Shown here piece by piece: positions 39,728 through 47,278 of a stretch of 64,000 bases of DNA; the first letter of the stretch is position 1, and each line of letters starts with the position of its first letter. The stretch covers positions 930,001 through 994,000 of the forward strand of contig NZ_JACHJS010000001.1 of the NCBI RefSeq assembly GCF_014203755.1, written 5' to 3'. The notes beneath the pieces were generated by a model, which saw nothing but the letters and a program-made list of their open reading frames with translations, was not told where the DNA came from and did not search any database. The position numbers were made by a program, and so were the translations under genes. This DNA comes from Saccharothrix violaceirubra. GTDB taxonomy: Bacteria; Actinomycetota; Actinomycetes; Mycobacteriales; Pseudonocardiaceae.

Positions 39728-40518
39728 GGTGGTTTCGCTCCTCCCCGATAGGTCTTCTCGAAGCCGTTCGCGCCGTGCACGGTCAGGGTGGCGCCTGCGG
39801 GCAGCAGGACCGGTACGAGCCGGTCGCAGCCGAATTCGCCCACGCACGGAGTGTTGTTGATGACCAGTGTGGCTGAGTGGATGCCGTGGTTGCGCATGTG
39901 GGCGGCCAGCTTCATCTCGACGTCCGACGCGCGGGTCAGTTTCCTGCGGAATCCCAGGTCGGCCAATGCGGTTGCGGACTCCGGGTACATCCCGTCCTCC
40001 CCGCTCTGGACGGCGTGGGTTCGACCGTCCGGACCGATCCACCTTCCGTGGGTCTTGGGACGGGGTGCGCCTGGTGGGCGTCGATCGGCGGGCGGAACAT
40101 CGTCGGGAAGTTCCCCGCGGAGCCGTTCGATCCGTTCGGGCGGGACGACCGAAGACGTGTCGTCGACTGATGGCGAGGCCGAGAACGGAGTCGGGTGTGG
40201 GTTTTCCGGTGTCCGCGCGAGTTGCGGGATCGTCGGTGACCTGGCGCTGCCGGTCAAGGTGGTCAGCAAGGTCGTCGCGTCGGAGATGATCTTCTCGACG
40301 ACCGCGCACAGCCTGGCTGCTCCATCGACCACTTGGTGAAGGACGGCTTTCGCCTGCTCGGCCTCGGCTGCCAAGTCGTGCGCACCCGTCAATGCGGTCG
40401 ACAACGTCGTTCGCGCGTCCTCCGCGAGTTCGCGGGCCGACACCAGCATGTTCAAGCACTGTGACGCTTTGTCAGAAGCTCGGGAAACCTGCTCGGCGAC
40501 TTCCCCCAGGGATGACAC
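39712..40518 (-). CDS. DddA/SCP1.201-like deaminase toxin
   Basis: 268 residues from GTG 40518 with an AGGAGG site 10 nt upstream. An N-terminal helical region (about 1-90, no signal peptide) resembles WXG100/ESX-type export domains. A Pro-rich linker follows (about 95-155), then a SCP1.201-like deaminase domain with GRWIGPDG, the DVE motif at 199-201, and the Cys225/Cys231 pair in PCVGEFGCDRL, ending in LPAGATLTVHG. Deaminases usually have HxE or CxE in the first motif; Asp199 takes that place here. DddA relatives deaminate cytosine in DNA. It is followed by an overlapping Imm1 gene, the expected antidote. Confidence 0.75.
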   Translation of the reverse strand: MSSLGEVAEQVSRASDKASQCLNMLVSARELAEDARTTLSTALTGAHDLAAEAEQAKAVLHQVVDGAARLCAVVEKIISDATTLLTTLTGSARSPTIPQLARTPENPHPTPFSASPSVDDTSSVVPPERIERLRGELPDDVPPADRRPPGAPRPKTHGRWIGPDGRTHAVQSGEDGMYPESATALADLGFRRKLTRASDVEMKLAAHMRNHGIHSATLVINNTPCVGEFGCDRLVPVLLPAGATLTVHGANGFEKTYRGGAKPPWRKD

Positions 40519-40604
40519 CTCGCAGCGGCCTCCTCCCGCAGTGCCGGTGCGGCCATTTGGCCGTTTACGACACCGGCCGCAACGACTGTGCGCAACGCAC
40601 TACT

Positions 40605-40640
40605 GCGGATATCGCCGGTTCGAGAGTCGGCGATATCCGC
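40605..40640. repeat. 12-bp perfect inverted repeat upstream of the toxin gene
   Basis: GCGGATATCGCC (40605-40616) pairs with 40629-40640 across a 12-nt loop. It lies between the DUF397 gene end at 40702 and the toxin start at 40518, so it can be the terminator of the first or an operator of the second. The stretch 40519-40701 holds no other feature. Confidence 0.6.
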
Positions 40641-40701
40641 TCGTGCTGCGGCGTGCGACCCACGAAAGGGCGCCTGCCGAGCCGCCTCCGGATGTGTGCG
40701 G

Positions 40702-40989
40702 TCAGCGGTCGAGGGTGTGGAGGAAGCGGCGCCATTCGGTGGTACTGAAGGAGAGCGCCGGGCCGGTGGGGTTTTTCGAGTCCCGGGTCAGGACTTGTTC
40801 GTTCGTTGGGGTCACCTCTACGCACGACTGCCCGTTGGCGCTGTGGGTGCTCGTGTGCCAGCCGACTTCTACGCAGGATGCGCCGTTGCCGCTGTGCGTG
40901 CTGGTTCGCCAGGCCACTTCCACGCAGCTTGGGCCTTCGCCGCTGTGGCTGCTGGTGCGCCAGGTCGTGGTGGTCGGGGTGGCTGGCAT
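40702..40989 (-). CDS. DUF397 protein with a triplicated N-terminal motif
   Basis: 95 residues from ATG 40989. Normal DUF397 proteins have one WRKSSxSxxxxxCVEV motif followed by VRDSKxPxGPxLxF and a C-terminal helix. Here the first motif occurs three times as 17-residue units (10-26, 27-43, 44-60), each with Trp, TS, HS and SCVEV. The single C-terminal part (LTRDSKNPTGPALSFSTTEW) is normal. DUF397 proteins usually work with an XRE regulator and control development or act as toxin-antitoxin pairs. No XRE gene is directly upstream here. Confidence 0.85.
   Translation of the reverse strand: MPATPTTTTWRTSSHSGEGPSCVEVAWRTSTHSGNGASCVEVGWHTSTHSANGQSCVEVTPTNEQVLTRDSKNPTGPALSFSTTEWRRFLHTLDR
40810..40962 (-). 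repeat. Three tandem 51-bp repeats inside the DUF397 gene
   Basis: Codons 10-60 of the gene consist of three 51-bp copies encoding the WxTSxHSxxGxSCVEVx unit. They are diverged at the DNA level, so the duplication is not brand new. Confidence 0.75.
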
Positions 40990-41013
40990 TTGGGCCTCCC
41001 GGTGCGTTGTGGC

Positions 41014-41559
41014 CTACCTGGTCGAATGTAGTTCGGCGGCGGCCAGTACCTCGTCTGCCAGTTCAGTGGTGGTGAGGTGGTCCGAGCGGAGTTTCAGGGT
41101 TCCGCTTGGTTGGTGGGCGGCGGCTGTGATGGCTGCGGTCATGCGTTCCAGGGCCCACTCGCGGGCCGTTTGGCCGGTTACCGGGGTGTCGGTGACGGGG
41201 CCTCGGGCGTCCAGTCTGGCGATCAGGACGGTGGGGTCGGCTTCCAGGAAGACGTGGAGGACTTCCTCGCCTGCCGTTGCCAGGCCGCCGAGGATCTCTG
41301 CCTGGTAGGCGGTGTTGGTCAAGGTCATCGGGATGATGAGGGTGTCCGTGTGGTGTCTGCGTAGCGAGATCGCTGTGGCGACCACCAGTTCGCGCCAGGC
41401 CGCGAGGTTTTGGAAGTCGTCGTTGGGCGGGACCCACTTCCACAGGGTGATGCCGAGTTCCTCGGGGTCGAAGACGACCGCCTGGGGGAGTCGCCTGAGC
41501 AACTCCCCGGCCAGCGTCGTTTTTCCTGCCGCGAAACTGCCGTTGAGCCAGATGATCAC
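41014..41559 (-). CDS. TmrB-like AAA/P-loop kinase-type ATPase
   Basis: 181 residues from ATG 41559. The P-loop is NGSFAAGKTT at residues 6-15. DPEELGITLWKW and the DFQNLAAWRELV stretch resemble TmrB, the tunicamycin-resistance ATP-binding protein, and related small-molecule kinases. It may phosphorylate or bind an antibiotic-like compound; this is inferred from family only. It lies between two DUF397 genes and is 24 nt upstream of the first on the minus strand. Confidence 0.78.
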   Translation of the reverse strand: MIIWLNGSFAAGKTTLAGELLRRLPQAVVFDPEELGITLWKWVPPNDDFQNLAAWRELVVATAISLRRHHTDTLIIPMTLTNTAYQAEILGGLATAGEEVLHVFLEADPTVLIARLDARGPVTDTPVTGQTAREWALERMTAAITAAAHQPSGTLKLRSDHLTTTELADEVLAAAELHSTR

Positions 41560-41584
41560 GGTCGGACGCTACCCCCAGCGGTTG

Positions 41585-41785
41585 TTAGGGGCGGTCGGCC
41601 CCTGTGAGGCTGGTGCAGAAGGTGCGCCACTGGTCGGCGGTGAAGGTCAGGACCGGGCCCGTGGGGTTCTTGGAGTCGCGGGCGGCGACCCGATCGTCTA
41701 CCGGGGCCACTTCGACGCAAGCCTCCCCGTTGCCGCTGTAGCTGCTCGTGCGCCAAGCTGCGCCTGACAGGTCTTCGTACTTCAT
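41585..41785 (-). CDS. DUF397 protein paired with an XRE regulator
   Basis: 66 residues from ATG 41785, overlapping the XRE stop (ATGA). It has the standard single motif WRTSSYSGNGEACVEV and the ARDSKNPTGPVLTF and QWRTF parts. In Streptomyces such pairs (for example scr1/scr2 and the whiJ locus) act in development or as toxin-antitoxin-like modules. It is the normal-architecture paralogue of the triplicated protein at 40702. Confidence 0.9.
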   Translation of the reverse strand: MKYEDLSGAAWRTSSYSGNGEACVEVAPVDDRVAARDSKNPTGPVLTFTADQWRTFCTSLTGADRP

Positions 41786-42660
41786 GGCCGTGCCTCATTT
41801 CGTCGGTACTCGGATGCGATCTCGGCGATGAACGCCGACGAGTCGTTGGGGCTCATGGCCACGGCGACCAGGTGGTCGAAGTCGGAGCGGAAACGCTTGA
41901 TATCCGTCTCGGACTCCAGGAGCGTCTCACCGGCCTGTCCGTCGACGTAGATCAGGTCGGCATCCATCGGGTCCTCGAACTCCATTACGACGAACTGGCC
42001 AGGCATGCCGGGATGGGAACCCGAGCTGAACGGGATGATCTGGATCTTCACGGTGGCGACCATCGCCGTCTGACGCAGGTGTTCCAGTTGGGCGTGCATG
42101 ACCTCTCGACCACCGATCTCCCTGCGCAGTGCGGCCTCGTCGATGACCGCCCAGAGGTGGAGTGGCCGCTCCTTGGTCAGGACGGCCCGCCGCTCCATGC
42201 GCGTACGGACACGATCTTCGATCTGCTCCGTGGTCGCGGAGTGCAAGACGCCACCGATTACTGCACGGGCGTAGTCCTCGGTCTGAAGCAGGCCTGGCAT
42301 GAATAGTCCCGAGTAGTTGCGCATGCCTTGCGCTTCGTCCTCGAAGCTGATGTAGGTCGTGTACTCCTCGGCCAGGCTCTCGTGCCACGGGCGGATCCAG
42401 CCCGGCTTGACCGACTCCTTCGACAGGGTCTTCAGACGTTCCTGCTCATCGGCCGGGGTGTCGTAGAGGTCGAGGAGGGTCAGCAGTGTGCGGGTCTGTG
42501 GGCGCGACTTGGCGGTCTCGATCCGGTAGAGGGTGGCGGCGTTGATGTTCGTCCGCTCGGCCACCTCCTCGCGGGTGAGGTCGGCGCCTTCGCGAAGACG
42601 GCGGAGCTGAGTGGCCAACCGCCGTAGTCGAACGGTCGGCATGCTCTTCTTCGCGGCCAC
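41782..42660 (-). CDS. XRE family regulator with DUF5753 domain
   Basis: 292 residues from GTG 42660 with a GGAAGG ribosome site; ATG 42642 is an alternative. The N-terminal HTH_31/XRE domain (about 8-70, LTREEVAERTNINAATLYRIE) precedes a DUF5753 effector domain with YSGLFMPGLLQTEDYARAVI and RQTAMVATVKIQIIPFSSGSH. These WhiJ-like regulators work with an adjacent DUF397 protein. The gene is divergent from the small gene at 42853, with repeats in between that could be its operator. Confidence 0.9.
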   Translation of the reverse strand: MAAKKSMPTVRLRRLATQLRRLREGADLTREEVAERTNINAATLYRIETAKSRPQTRTLLTLLDLYDTPADEQERLKTLSKESVKPGWIRPWHESLAEEYTTYISFEDEAQGMRNYSGLFMPGLLQTEDYARAVIGGVLHSATTEQIEDRVRTRMERRAVLTKERPLHLWAVIDEAALRREIGGREVMHAQLEHLRQTAMVATVKIQIIPFSSGSHPGMPGQFVVMEFEDPMDADLIYVDGQAGETLLESETDIKRFRSDFDHLVAVAMSPNDSSAFIAEIASEYRRNEARP

Positions 42661-42737
42661 GATGTCCAATCCTTCCTCAACTCCCCTTGGGAGCCACGTC
42701 AGTGTGGCTGTGATCCGAGTCGGGCTCAAGCTCATCC

Positions 42738-42771
42738 GCAAGTGCACGACATGTACTTGCACGACTTGCAT
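42738..42771. promoter_or_regulatory. Putative operator upstream of the XRE/DUF397 unit
   Basis: Direct repeats TGCACGAC (42743-42750 and 42758-42765) and an inverted pair GCAAGT (42738-42743) / ACTTGC (42755-42760) cluster here, 78-111 bp before the XRE start and between divergent genes. Autoregulation by the XRE protein is a reasonable guess. Confidence 0.4.
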
Positions 42772-42852
42772 ATTCCGACGTGCAGAGGCATTCTGATGTC
42801 CGCGTACCGTAGCGGGTCGCTGCGGACAGTCACCATCGAGTGAGGGGTTGGC

Positions 42853-43125
42853 ATGGAAATCGACTTCGACACGCTGTTGCACGAGGTGGCGAGCGAGAGT
42901 GCGCCGCGGAAGTTCGCGATCGTGGAGGAATGGGTGGACGGGGACGTCGTGGTCTCCGCCTACGGCCTTGCCTACGCGGATCGGGCCGAGGCGGCGTCGG
43001 TGAGCAGTGAGTTCGCGGCCCACGCGGACACCGCCGAAGGGGTTCGCGCGCTGTTCGCGGTCGACGGTCAGGCTTACCTGGTGTGGCTGGACGAGGAGAT
43101 CAGCGCCCCCGCAGCAGGACGATGA
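42853..43125 (+). CDS. Small hypothetical protein
   Basis: 90 residues from ATG with a GAGGGG site upstream. It is acidic and soluble with no cysteine, signal or membrane segment (EVASESAPRKFAIVEEWVDGDVV). No family is recognised. It is divergent from the XRE gene, shares its upstream region and may be in the same regulatory module. It overlaps the opposite small membrane gene by 26 bp at its end. Confidence 0.6.
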   Translation: MEIDFDTLLHEVASESAPRKFAIVEEWVDGDVVVSAYGLAYADRAEAASVSSEFAAHADTAEGVRALFAVDGQAYLVWLDEEISAPAAGR

Positions 43126-43306
43126 TCGCGATGGCGAGGGTGAGCGTTCCCCCGAACGCCACCCCGCCCGTGATGATCGAACCGGGCACGTCGGCGGTCG
43201 AGAGCCAGGACAGCCAGCCCGCGACGAAGGCGACGCCGACCGCCACGAGGAGCGCGAACGCCATCCACACGAGCAGGAACTGTTTTTGAGCCGTCGTCGC
43301 GGGCAT
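43100..43306 (-). CDS. Small two-helix membrane protein
   Basis: 68 residues from ATG 43306. Two membrane helices are clear (about residues 10-33 and 44-65). No family is recognised. It is divergent from the HTH-NACHT gene, with an operator-like palindrome between the two, and overlaps the end of the opposite gene by 26 bp. Small membrane proteins next to NACHT-type genes can be effectors or partners, but nothing here proves that. Confidence 0.65.
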   Translation of the reverse strand: MPATTAQKQFLLVWMAFALLVAVGVAFVAGWLSWLSTADVPGSIITGGVAFGGTLTLAIAIIVLLRGR

Positions 43307-43354
43307 GAGATCCTCTTCTCTGAGCGTCGACCGAGGAGAAAGGGTTCCGCCGGG

Positions 43355-43394
43355 GTGTCAGATCTGTACATCTGACACGTCTGACACGTAGGGT
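43355..43394. promoter_or_regulatory. Palindromic operator and -10 box before the HTH-NACHT gene
   Basis: GTGTCAGAT (43355-43363) and ATCTGACAC (43370-43378) form a perfect 9-bp inverted repeat with a 6-nt centre. A third TGACAC half site follows at 43382-43387, and a TAGGGT -10-like box at 43389-43394. The layout suggests autoregulation by the HTH domain of the downstream protein and control of the divergent small gene. Confidence 0.55.
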
Positions 43395-43446
43395 ACGGCT
43401 CGTCCGACCCCGCACGCAATCAGGGTGAACCCCGAGGAGAACGACC

Positions 43447-44790
43447 GTGGAGTCAGCAGCCGCTCGACTGACCGAAGAGCTGCGTGACCTCCACCTGCGC
43501 GCGGGTGCGCCGAGCATGCGGACCCTGGCGTCGTCGGCGGATATGAGCCATACCAGCGCGCACGACGCGCTCAACGGCAAGCGGCTCCCGTCGTGGTCCG
43601 TCGTGGCGAACCTGGTCCGCGCCCTCGACGGCGACGTCGACTACTTCCGCGACCTCTGGAACCGGGCCAACGCCCCCTCGGACGATCTGGTGCCGCTGTA
43701 CTTGCGACAGGAGGCGAACCGGCTCAGGCGGCTGCTCGGTGTGGACCTCATGCCATTGCGGGTCGATGGTCCGTACGGGCCGGAGGTGCTCGACGACTTC
43801 GACGAGCAGTTGCGCCGGGCCCTGTTCATCGGCGAGCCCGGTTCGGGCAACTTCACGCTGCTCCTGGTGTTCGCCCGGGGACTGATGAAGCGGACCGTCG
43901 ACCACGTGCCATTCGTGGTGTCGTTGGCCCGGTTCGGCGACGAGTACCCCCCACACCGGTCGATCGCCGGATTCGTCGAGCACCATGTGCGCACGGTCAA
44001 CCAGCTCGACGTGCCCGACGGGTGGGTGTCGGGGCTCTTCGCGTCCGGTAGGGCACTGGTGTTGTTCGACGGGCTCAGCAAGGTGCCGGACGAGCGACGG
44101 GCCAGGATCGCCGAGGTCGTCGAGAACTTCGTCCTCCGGTACCCGGACCTCAGGGTGGCGCTGACCCTGCGACCGCGCGACGTCGGCCTGATCGACGAGA
44201 AGATGTTCGCGCACTACCGGATGCTGCCGCCCGAAACCCGCGACGTCGACCGGTACTGCGACCGGGAGCGGGTTCCGGTACCGGCGCCGGACGAGCTGTT
44301 GATCACTCCCGGGTTGGTCGTCGAAGCCGTGCGCGACGCGCGACGTGGGCAACCGTGGGGCCACTGCGCGACAGTCGAGGCGTACCTGCGCACGGTGTTG
44401 GCCGACATGATCACCGACGACACGGTCCTGGCGTTGGCCGCCCTCGCGTCGGCCAGGACCGAGTTCCGACGGGCGCCCGCCGTCGCCATGCTCCGGGAAG
44501 TGCTCGGCGACTACGCGGTCGCGCAGGATTTGTTCGATGCCTGTGTGCAGTACCTGCTGCTGGGGGACGGCGAGGGGACCTACTGGTTCACGACGCCGGC
44601 GGTTCACAGTTACCTCGTGGCGGTCCGTCTGGTGGCGCACGCGGCCGACGTCGAAGACCTGGTGGTGAGCGGGCCTCAGGTGCGGAGGTTCGTGTTCGAA
44701 CTCGCCGATCGGCGGTGGCCGGACGGCGCCGAACTGCTCCGTGAAGCGCTGACCCGAACGGATGCGTCCCAGGGGAAACGGCCGGGTTAG
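43447..44790 (+). CDS. HTH-NACHT protein with degenerate Walker A and B motifs
   Basis: 447 residues from GTG. The N-terminal HTH-like domain (about 5-75, RTLASSADMSHTSAHDALNGK) is typical of actinomycete HTH-NTPase proteins. A NACHT-like domain follows (about 125-245). Walker A reads GEPGSGNFT (129-137) with Asn135 where Lys is required, and Walker B reads ALVLFDGLSKVP (203-214) with Ser211-Lys212 where the family has Asp-Glu. The ATPase is probably dead or only binds nucleotide. The C-terminal part is helical without recognisable repeats. Relatives act in regulation or phage defence; the role here is unknown. It stands alone behind a palindromic operator. Confidence 0.75.
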   Translation: MESAAARLTEELRDLHLRAGAPSMRTLASSADMSHTSAHDALNGKRLPSWSVVANLVRALDGDVDYFRDLWNRANAPSDDLVPLYLRQEANRLRRLLGVDLMPLRVDGPYGPEVLDDFDEQLRRALFIGEPGSGNFTLLLVFARGLMKRTVDHVPFVVSLARFGDEYPPHRSIAGFVEHHVRTVNQLDVPDGWVSGLFASGRALVLFDGLSKVPDERRARIAEVVENFVLRYPDLRVALTLRPRDVGLIDEKMFAHYRMLPPETRDVDRYCDRERVPVPAPDELLITPGLVVEAVRDARRGQPWGHCATVEAYLRTVLADMITDDTVLALAALASARTEFRRAPAVAMLREVLGDYAVAQDLFDACVQYLLLGDGEGTYWFTTPAVHSYLVAVRLVAHAADVEDLVVSGPQVRRFVFELADRRWPDGAELLREALTRTDASQGKRPG

Positions 44791-44824
44791 GCTGACGGCC
44801 CGGTAGCGCCTTCTGGAGGATTCC

Positions 44825-45232
44825 GTGCGAAGACCCTGGTTGCCCGCTGTGTTCGTGGTGGTGCTGAGCGGTTGTTCGGTCGAGGCGGCGTCCACGCCCC
44901 TTCCGGTCCGGCAGGCCGATCCCGCGTTCGTCGCGCCGGTGACCACGACACGGCTCGCGACCGGCGCCCGGCTGTCCGCGCTGCCCATGGCCGGCAAGGC
45001 CGGGGACAAGGTCAAACTCACGGGCCAGGGGTTTCCGCCCAACGCCCGCGTCGTGCTGTCCTTCCACGACACCAAGGTGGGCGAGGTGACGGCCGACGCC
45101 GTCGGTGGATTCGCCGACGCCGAGGTGGTCGTGCCCGATTCGTTCGGTGGGTCCGGTCCGGGGACACAGTTCTTCCTGCGTGCGGGGGCCGGTCCGTATC
45201 AGGCCGAAGCACCTTTCGTACTCACCGGGTGA
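44825..45232 (+). CDS. Small secreted lipoprotein
   Basis: 135 residues from GTG. A lipobox VLSGC places the lipid Cys at residue 17. The folded part (about 50-135) has an Ig/IPT-like look, with GDKVKLTGQGFPPNARVVLSF as in cell-surface carbohydrate or adhesion modules. No enzyme motif. It follows the HTH-NACHT gene by 34 nt but looks unrelated. Confidence 0.68.
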   Translation: MRRPWLPAVFVVVLSGCSVEAASTPLPVRQADPAFVAPVTTTRLATGARLSALPMAGKAGDKVKLTGQGFPPNARVVLSFHDTKVGEVTADAVGGFADAEVVVPDSFGGSGPGTQFFLRAGAGPYQAEAPFVLTG

Positions 45233-45288
45233 ACAGGTTTCCGTCCGGGTAGTCCCGCGTACTGGCGGCGCGACCCGGGAGGTGGGCG

Positions 45289-46971
45289 ATGGTGCCCCTG
45301 GCGGAAGCGGACCTGCGCTTGGACGCGGGTCCGCTCGACTACGCCCTGTTGGCGCTGTACTTCGTGTTCGTGCTCGGCATCGGGTTCCTGGCCCGCCGGT
45401 CGGTCACCTCCAGCCTGGACTTCCTGCTGTCCGGGCGGTCGCTGCCCGCGTGGGTCACGGGCCTGGCGTTCGTGTCCGCGAACCTGGGCGCGATCGAATT
45501 GCTCGGCATGTCGGCGAACGGCGCCCAGTACGGCATGGCGACCGTGCACTACTACTGGATCGGCGCGATCCCGGCCATGGTGTTCCTCGGCCTGGTGATG
45601 ATGCCGTTCTACTACGGCTCCAAGGTGCGCAGCGTCCCCGAGTTCCTGCGCCGCCGGTTCGGCACGGGCGCGCACCTGGTCAACGCGATCAGCTTCGCCG
45701 TCGCCCAGGTGCTGATCGCGGGCGTGAACCTGTACGCGCTGGCGTTGCTGCTCAACCTCCTGCTGGGCTGGCCGATCCCGCTGTCGGTGGTCGCCGCCGC
45801 CGCGATCGTGCTCGTGTACACCACGCTCGGCGGGCTGTCGGCCGCGATCTACAACGAGGTGTTGCAGTTCTTCGTGATCCTGGCCGCGCTGCTGCCGTTG
45901 ACGATCGTCGGCCTGCACAAGGTCGGCGGGTGGCAGGGCCTGGTCGACAAGGTCACGGCCGGTCCCGGCGGCGCCGACCAGCTCTCGGCCTGGCCCGCCA
46001 CCGAACTCACCGGCATCTCGAACCCCGTGCTCAGCGTGCTGGGCATCGTGTTCGGGCTCGGGTTCGTGCTGTCGTTCGGCTACTGGACGACGAACTTCGC
46101 CGAGGTCCAGCGCGCCCTGTCGGCCAAGAGCATGTCGGCGGCGAAGCGGACGCCGATCATCGGCGCGTTCCCCAAGGCGCTGATCCCGTTCGTGGTGATC
46201 ATCCCGGGCATCATCGCGGCGGTCGTCGTCCCGGAGATGGCCGCGCTCAAGGGCGGCGAGGCCACCGGCGTCACCTACAACAACGCGTTGCCGCTGCTCA
46301 TGCGCGACCTGCTGCCCAACGGCATGCTCGGCATCGCGATCACGGGTCTGCTGGCGTCGTTCATGGCGGGTGTGGCGGCGAACGTGTCGTCGTTCAACAC
46401 CGTGTTCACCTACGACCTGTGGCAGAGCTACGTCCGCAAGGAGCGGCCGGACGGCTATTACCTCAAGGTCGGTCGGATCGCGACGGTCGTCGGCGTGCTG
46501 ATCGCGATCGGCACGGCGTTCTTCGCGGCCGGCTACGGCAACATCATGGACTACCTGCAGGCGCTGTTCTCGTTCTTCAACGCGCCGCTGTTCGCCACGT
46601 TCATCCTCGGCATGTTCTGGAGGCGGATGTCGGCCGCCGCGGGCTGGTCGGGCCTGGTCGCGGGCACGCTCGCGGCCGTCGGCGTGTTCGTGCTCGCCGA
46701 GACCGGCGTGCTCGACCTGCCCGGCCAGGGCGCGAGTTTCCTGGGCGCGGGCGTGGCGTTCGCGGTCGACATCGTGGTGAGCGTGGCCGTCACGCTGGTC
46801 ACGAAGCCCGTGCCACCCGAACGTCTCACGGGCCTGGTCTACGGACTGACGCCCAAGAAGGACCGGGAGCACGACACCTCCGGCGAGAACGCCGGGTGGT
46901 ACCGGTCGCCCGCGTTGCTCGGCGGCGCGGTGCTCGTCCTGACCCTGCTGCTCAACATCGTCTTCGGCTGA
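45289..46971 (+). CDS. Sodium:solute symporter (SSS family)
   Basis: 560 residues from GTG with a GGGAGG site. Some 14 membrane segments are visible. The core has the family fold, with SANLGAIELLGMSANGAQYG in the first inverted repeat and FGLGFVLSFGYWTTNFAEVQRAL in the discontinuous helix region. It imports an organic solute with Na+; sugar-type relatives are closest by eye. It is coupled to a 72-residue membrane protein 10 nt downstream, as in some SSS systems with small accessory subunits. Confidence 0.87.
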   Translation: MVPLAEADLRLDAGPLDYALLALYFVFVLGIGFLARRSVTSSLDFLLSGRSLPAWVTGLAFVSANLGAIELLGMSANGAQYGMATVHYYWIGAIPAMVFLGLVMMPFYYGSKVRSVPEFLRRRFGTGAHLVNAISFAVAQVLIAGVNLYALALLLNLLLGWPIPLSVVAAAAIVLVYTTLGGLSAAIYNEVLQFFVILAALLPLTIVGLHKVGGWQGLVDKVTAGPGGADQLSAWPATELTGISNPVLSVLGIVFGLGFVLSFGYWTTNFAEVQRALSAKSMSAAKRTPIIGAFPKALIPFVVIIPGIIAAVVVPEMAALKGGEATGVTYNNALPLLMRDLLPNGMLGIAITGLLASFMAGVAANVSSFNTVFTYDLWQSYVRKERPDGYYLKVGRIATVVGVLIAIGTAFFAAGYGNIMDYLQALFSFFNAPLFATFILGMFWRRMSAAAGWSGLVAGTLAAVGVFVLAETGVLDLPGQGASFLGAGVAFAVDIVVSVAVTLVTKPVPPERLTGLVYGLTPKKDREHDTSGENAGWYRSPALLGGAVLVLTLLLNIVFG

Positions 46972-46981
46972 GGAGGTCGTC

Positions 46982-47200
46982 GTGTCGGGACTGTCCGACC
47001 TGCGCGTGGTGATCGCCGCGCTGTTCGGGGTGTACGGGGTCGTGCTGGTCGTCGTCGGCCTGTGGTTCACGGCGGCCGACGACCTCGCCGCGGCGGACGG
47101 GTTCAACGTCAACCTGTGGGCGGGTGGCGGCATGGTCGCACTGGCGCTCGTGTTCACCGCGTGGGCGTTGCTGCGGCCGTTGCGGGTGCCGGAGGGCTGA
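46982..47200 (+). CDS. Small membrane protein next to the SSS symporter
   Basis: 72 residues from GTG with a GGAGG site that overlaps the stop of the symporter gene. Two membrane helices (about residues 8-29 and 45-66) flank a loop. It resembles short accessory proteins encoded behind some solute symporters. No defined family. Likely co-translated with the symporter. Confidence 0.7.
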   Translation: MSGLSDLRVVIAALFGVYGVVLVVVGLWFTAADDLAAADGFNVNLWAGGGMVALALVFTAWALLRPLRVPEG

Positions 47201-47278
47201 ATCGTTCCCGAATGCTGTGGCGAGGCTCAACCCCGTGATGTGACCCCTTTTCACACCTTTGGTCGCTACCGTGCACCC

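Noticed and set aside
40611..40632. GGTTCGAGAGTC resembling a tRNA T-loop
   Set aside because: No acceptor stem, anticodon arm or CCA-compatible end can be built around it; it is the loop of an inverted repeat.
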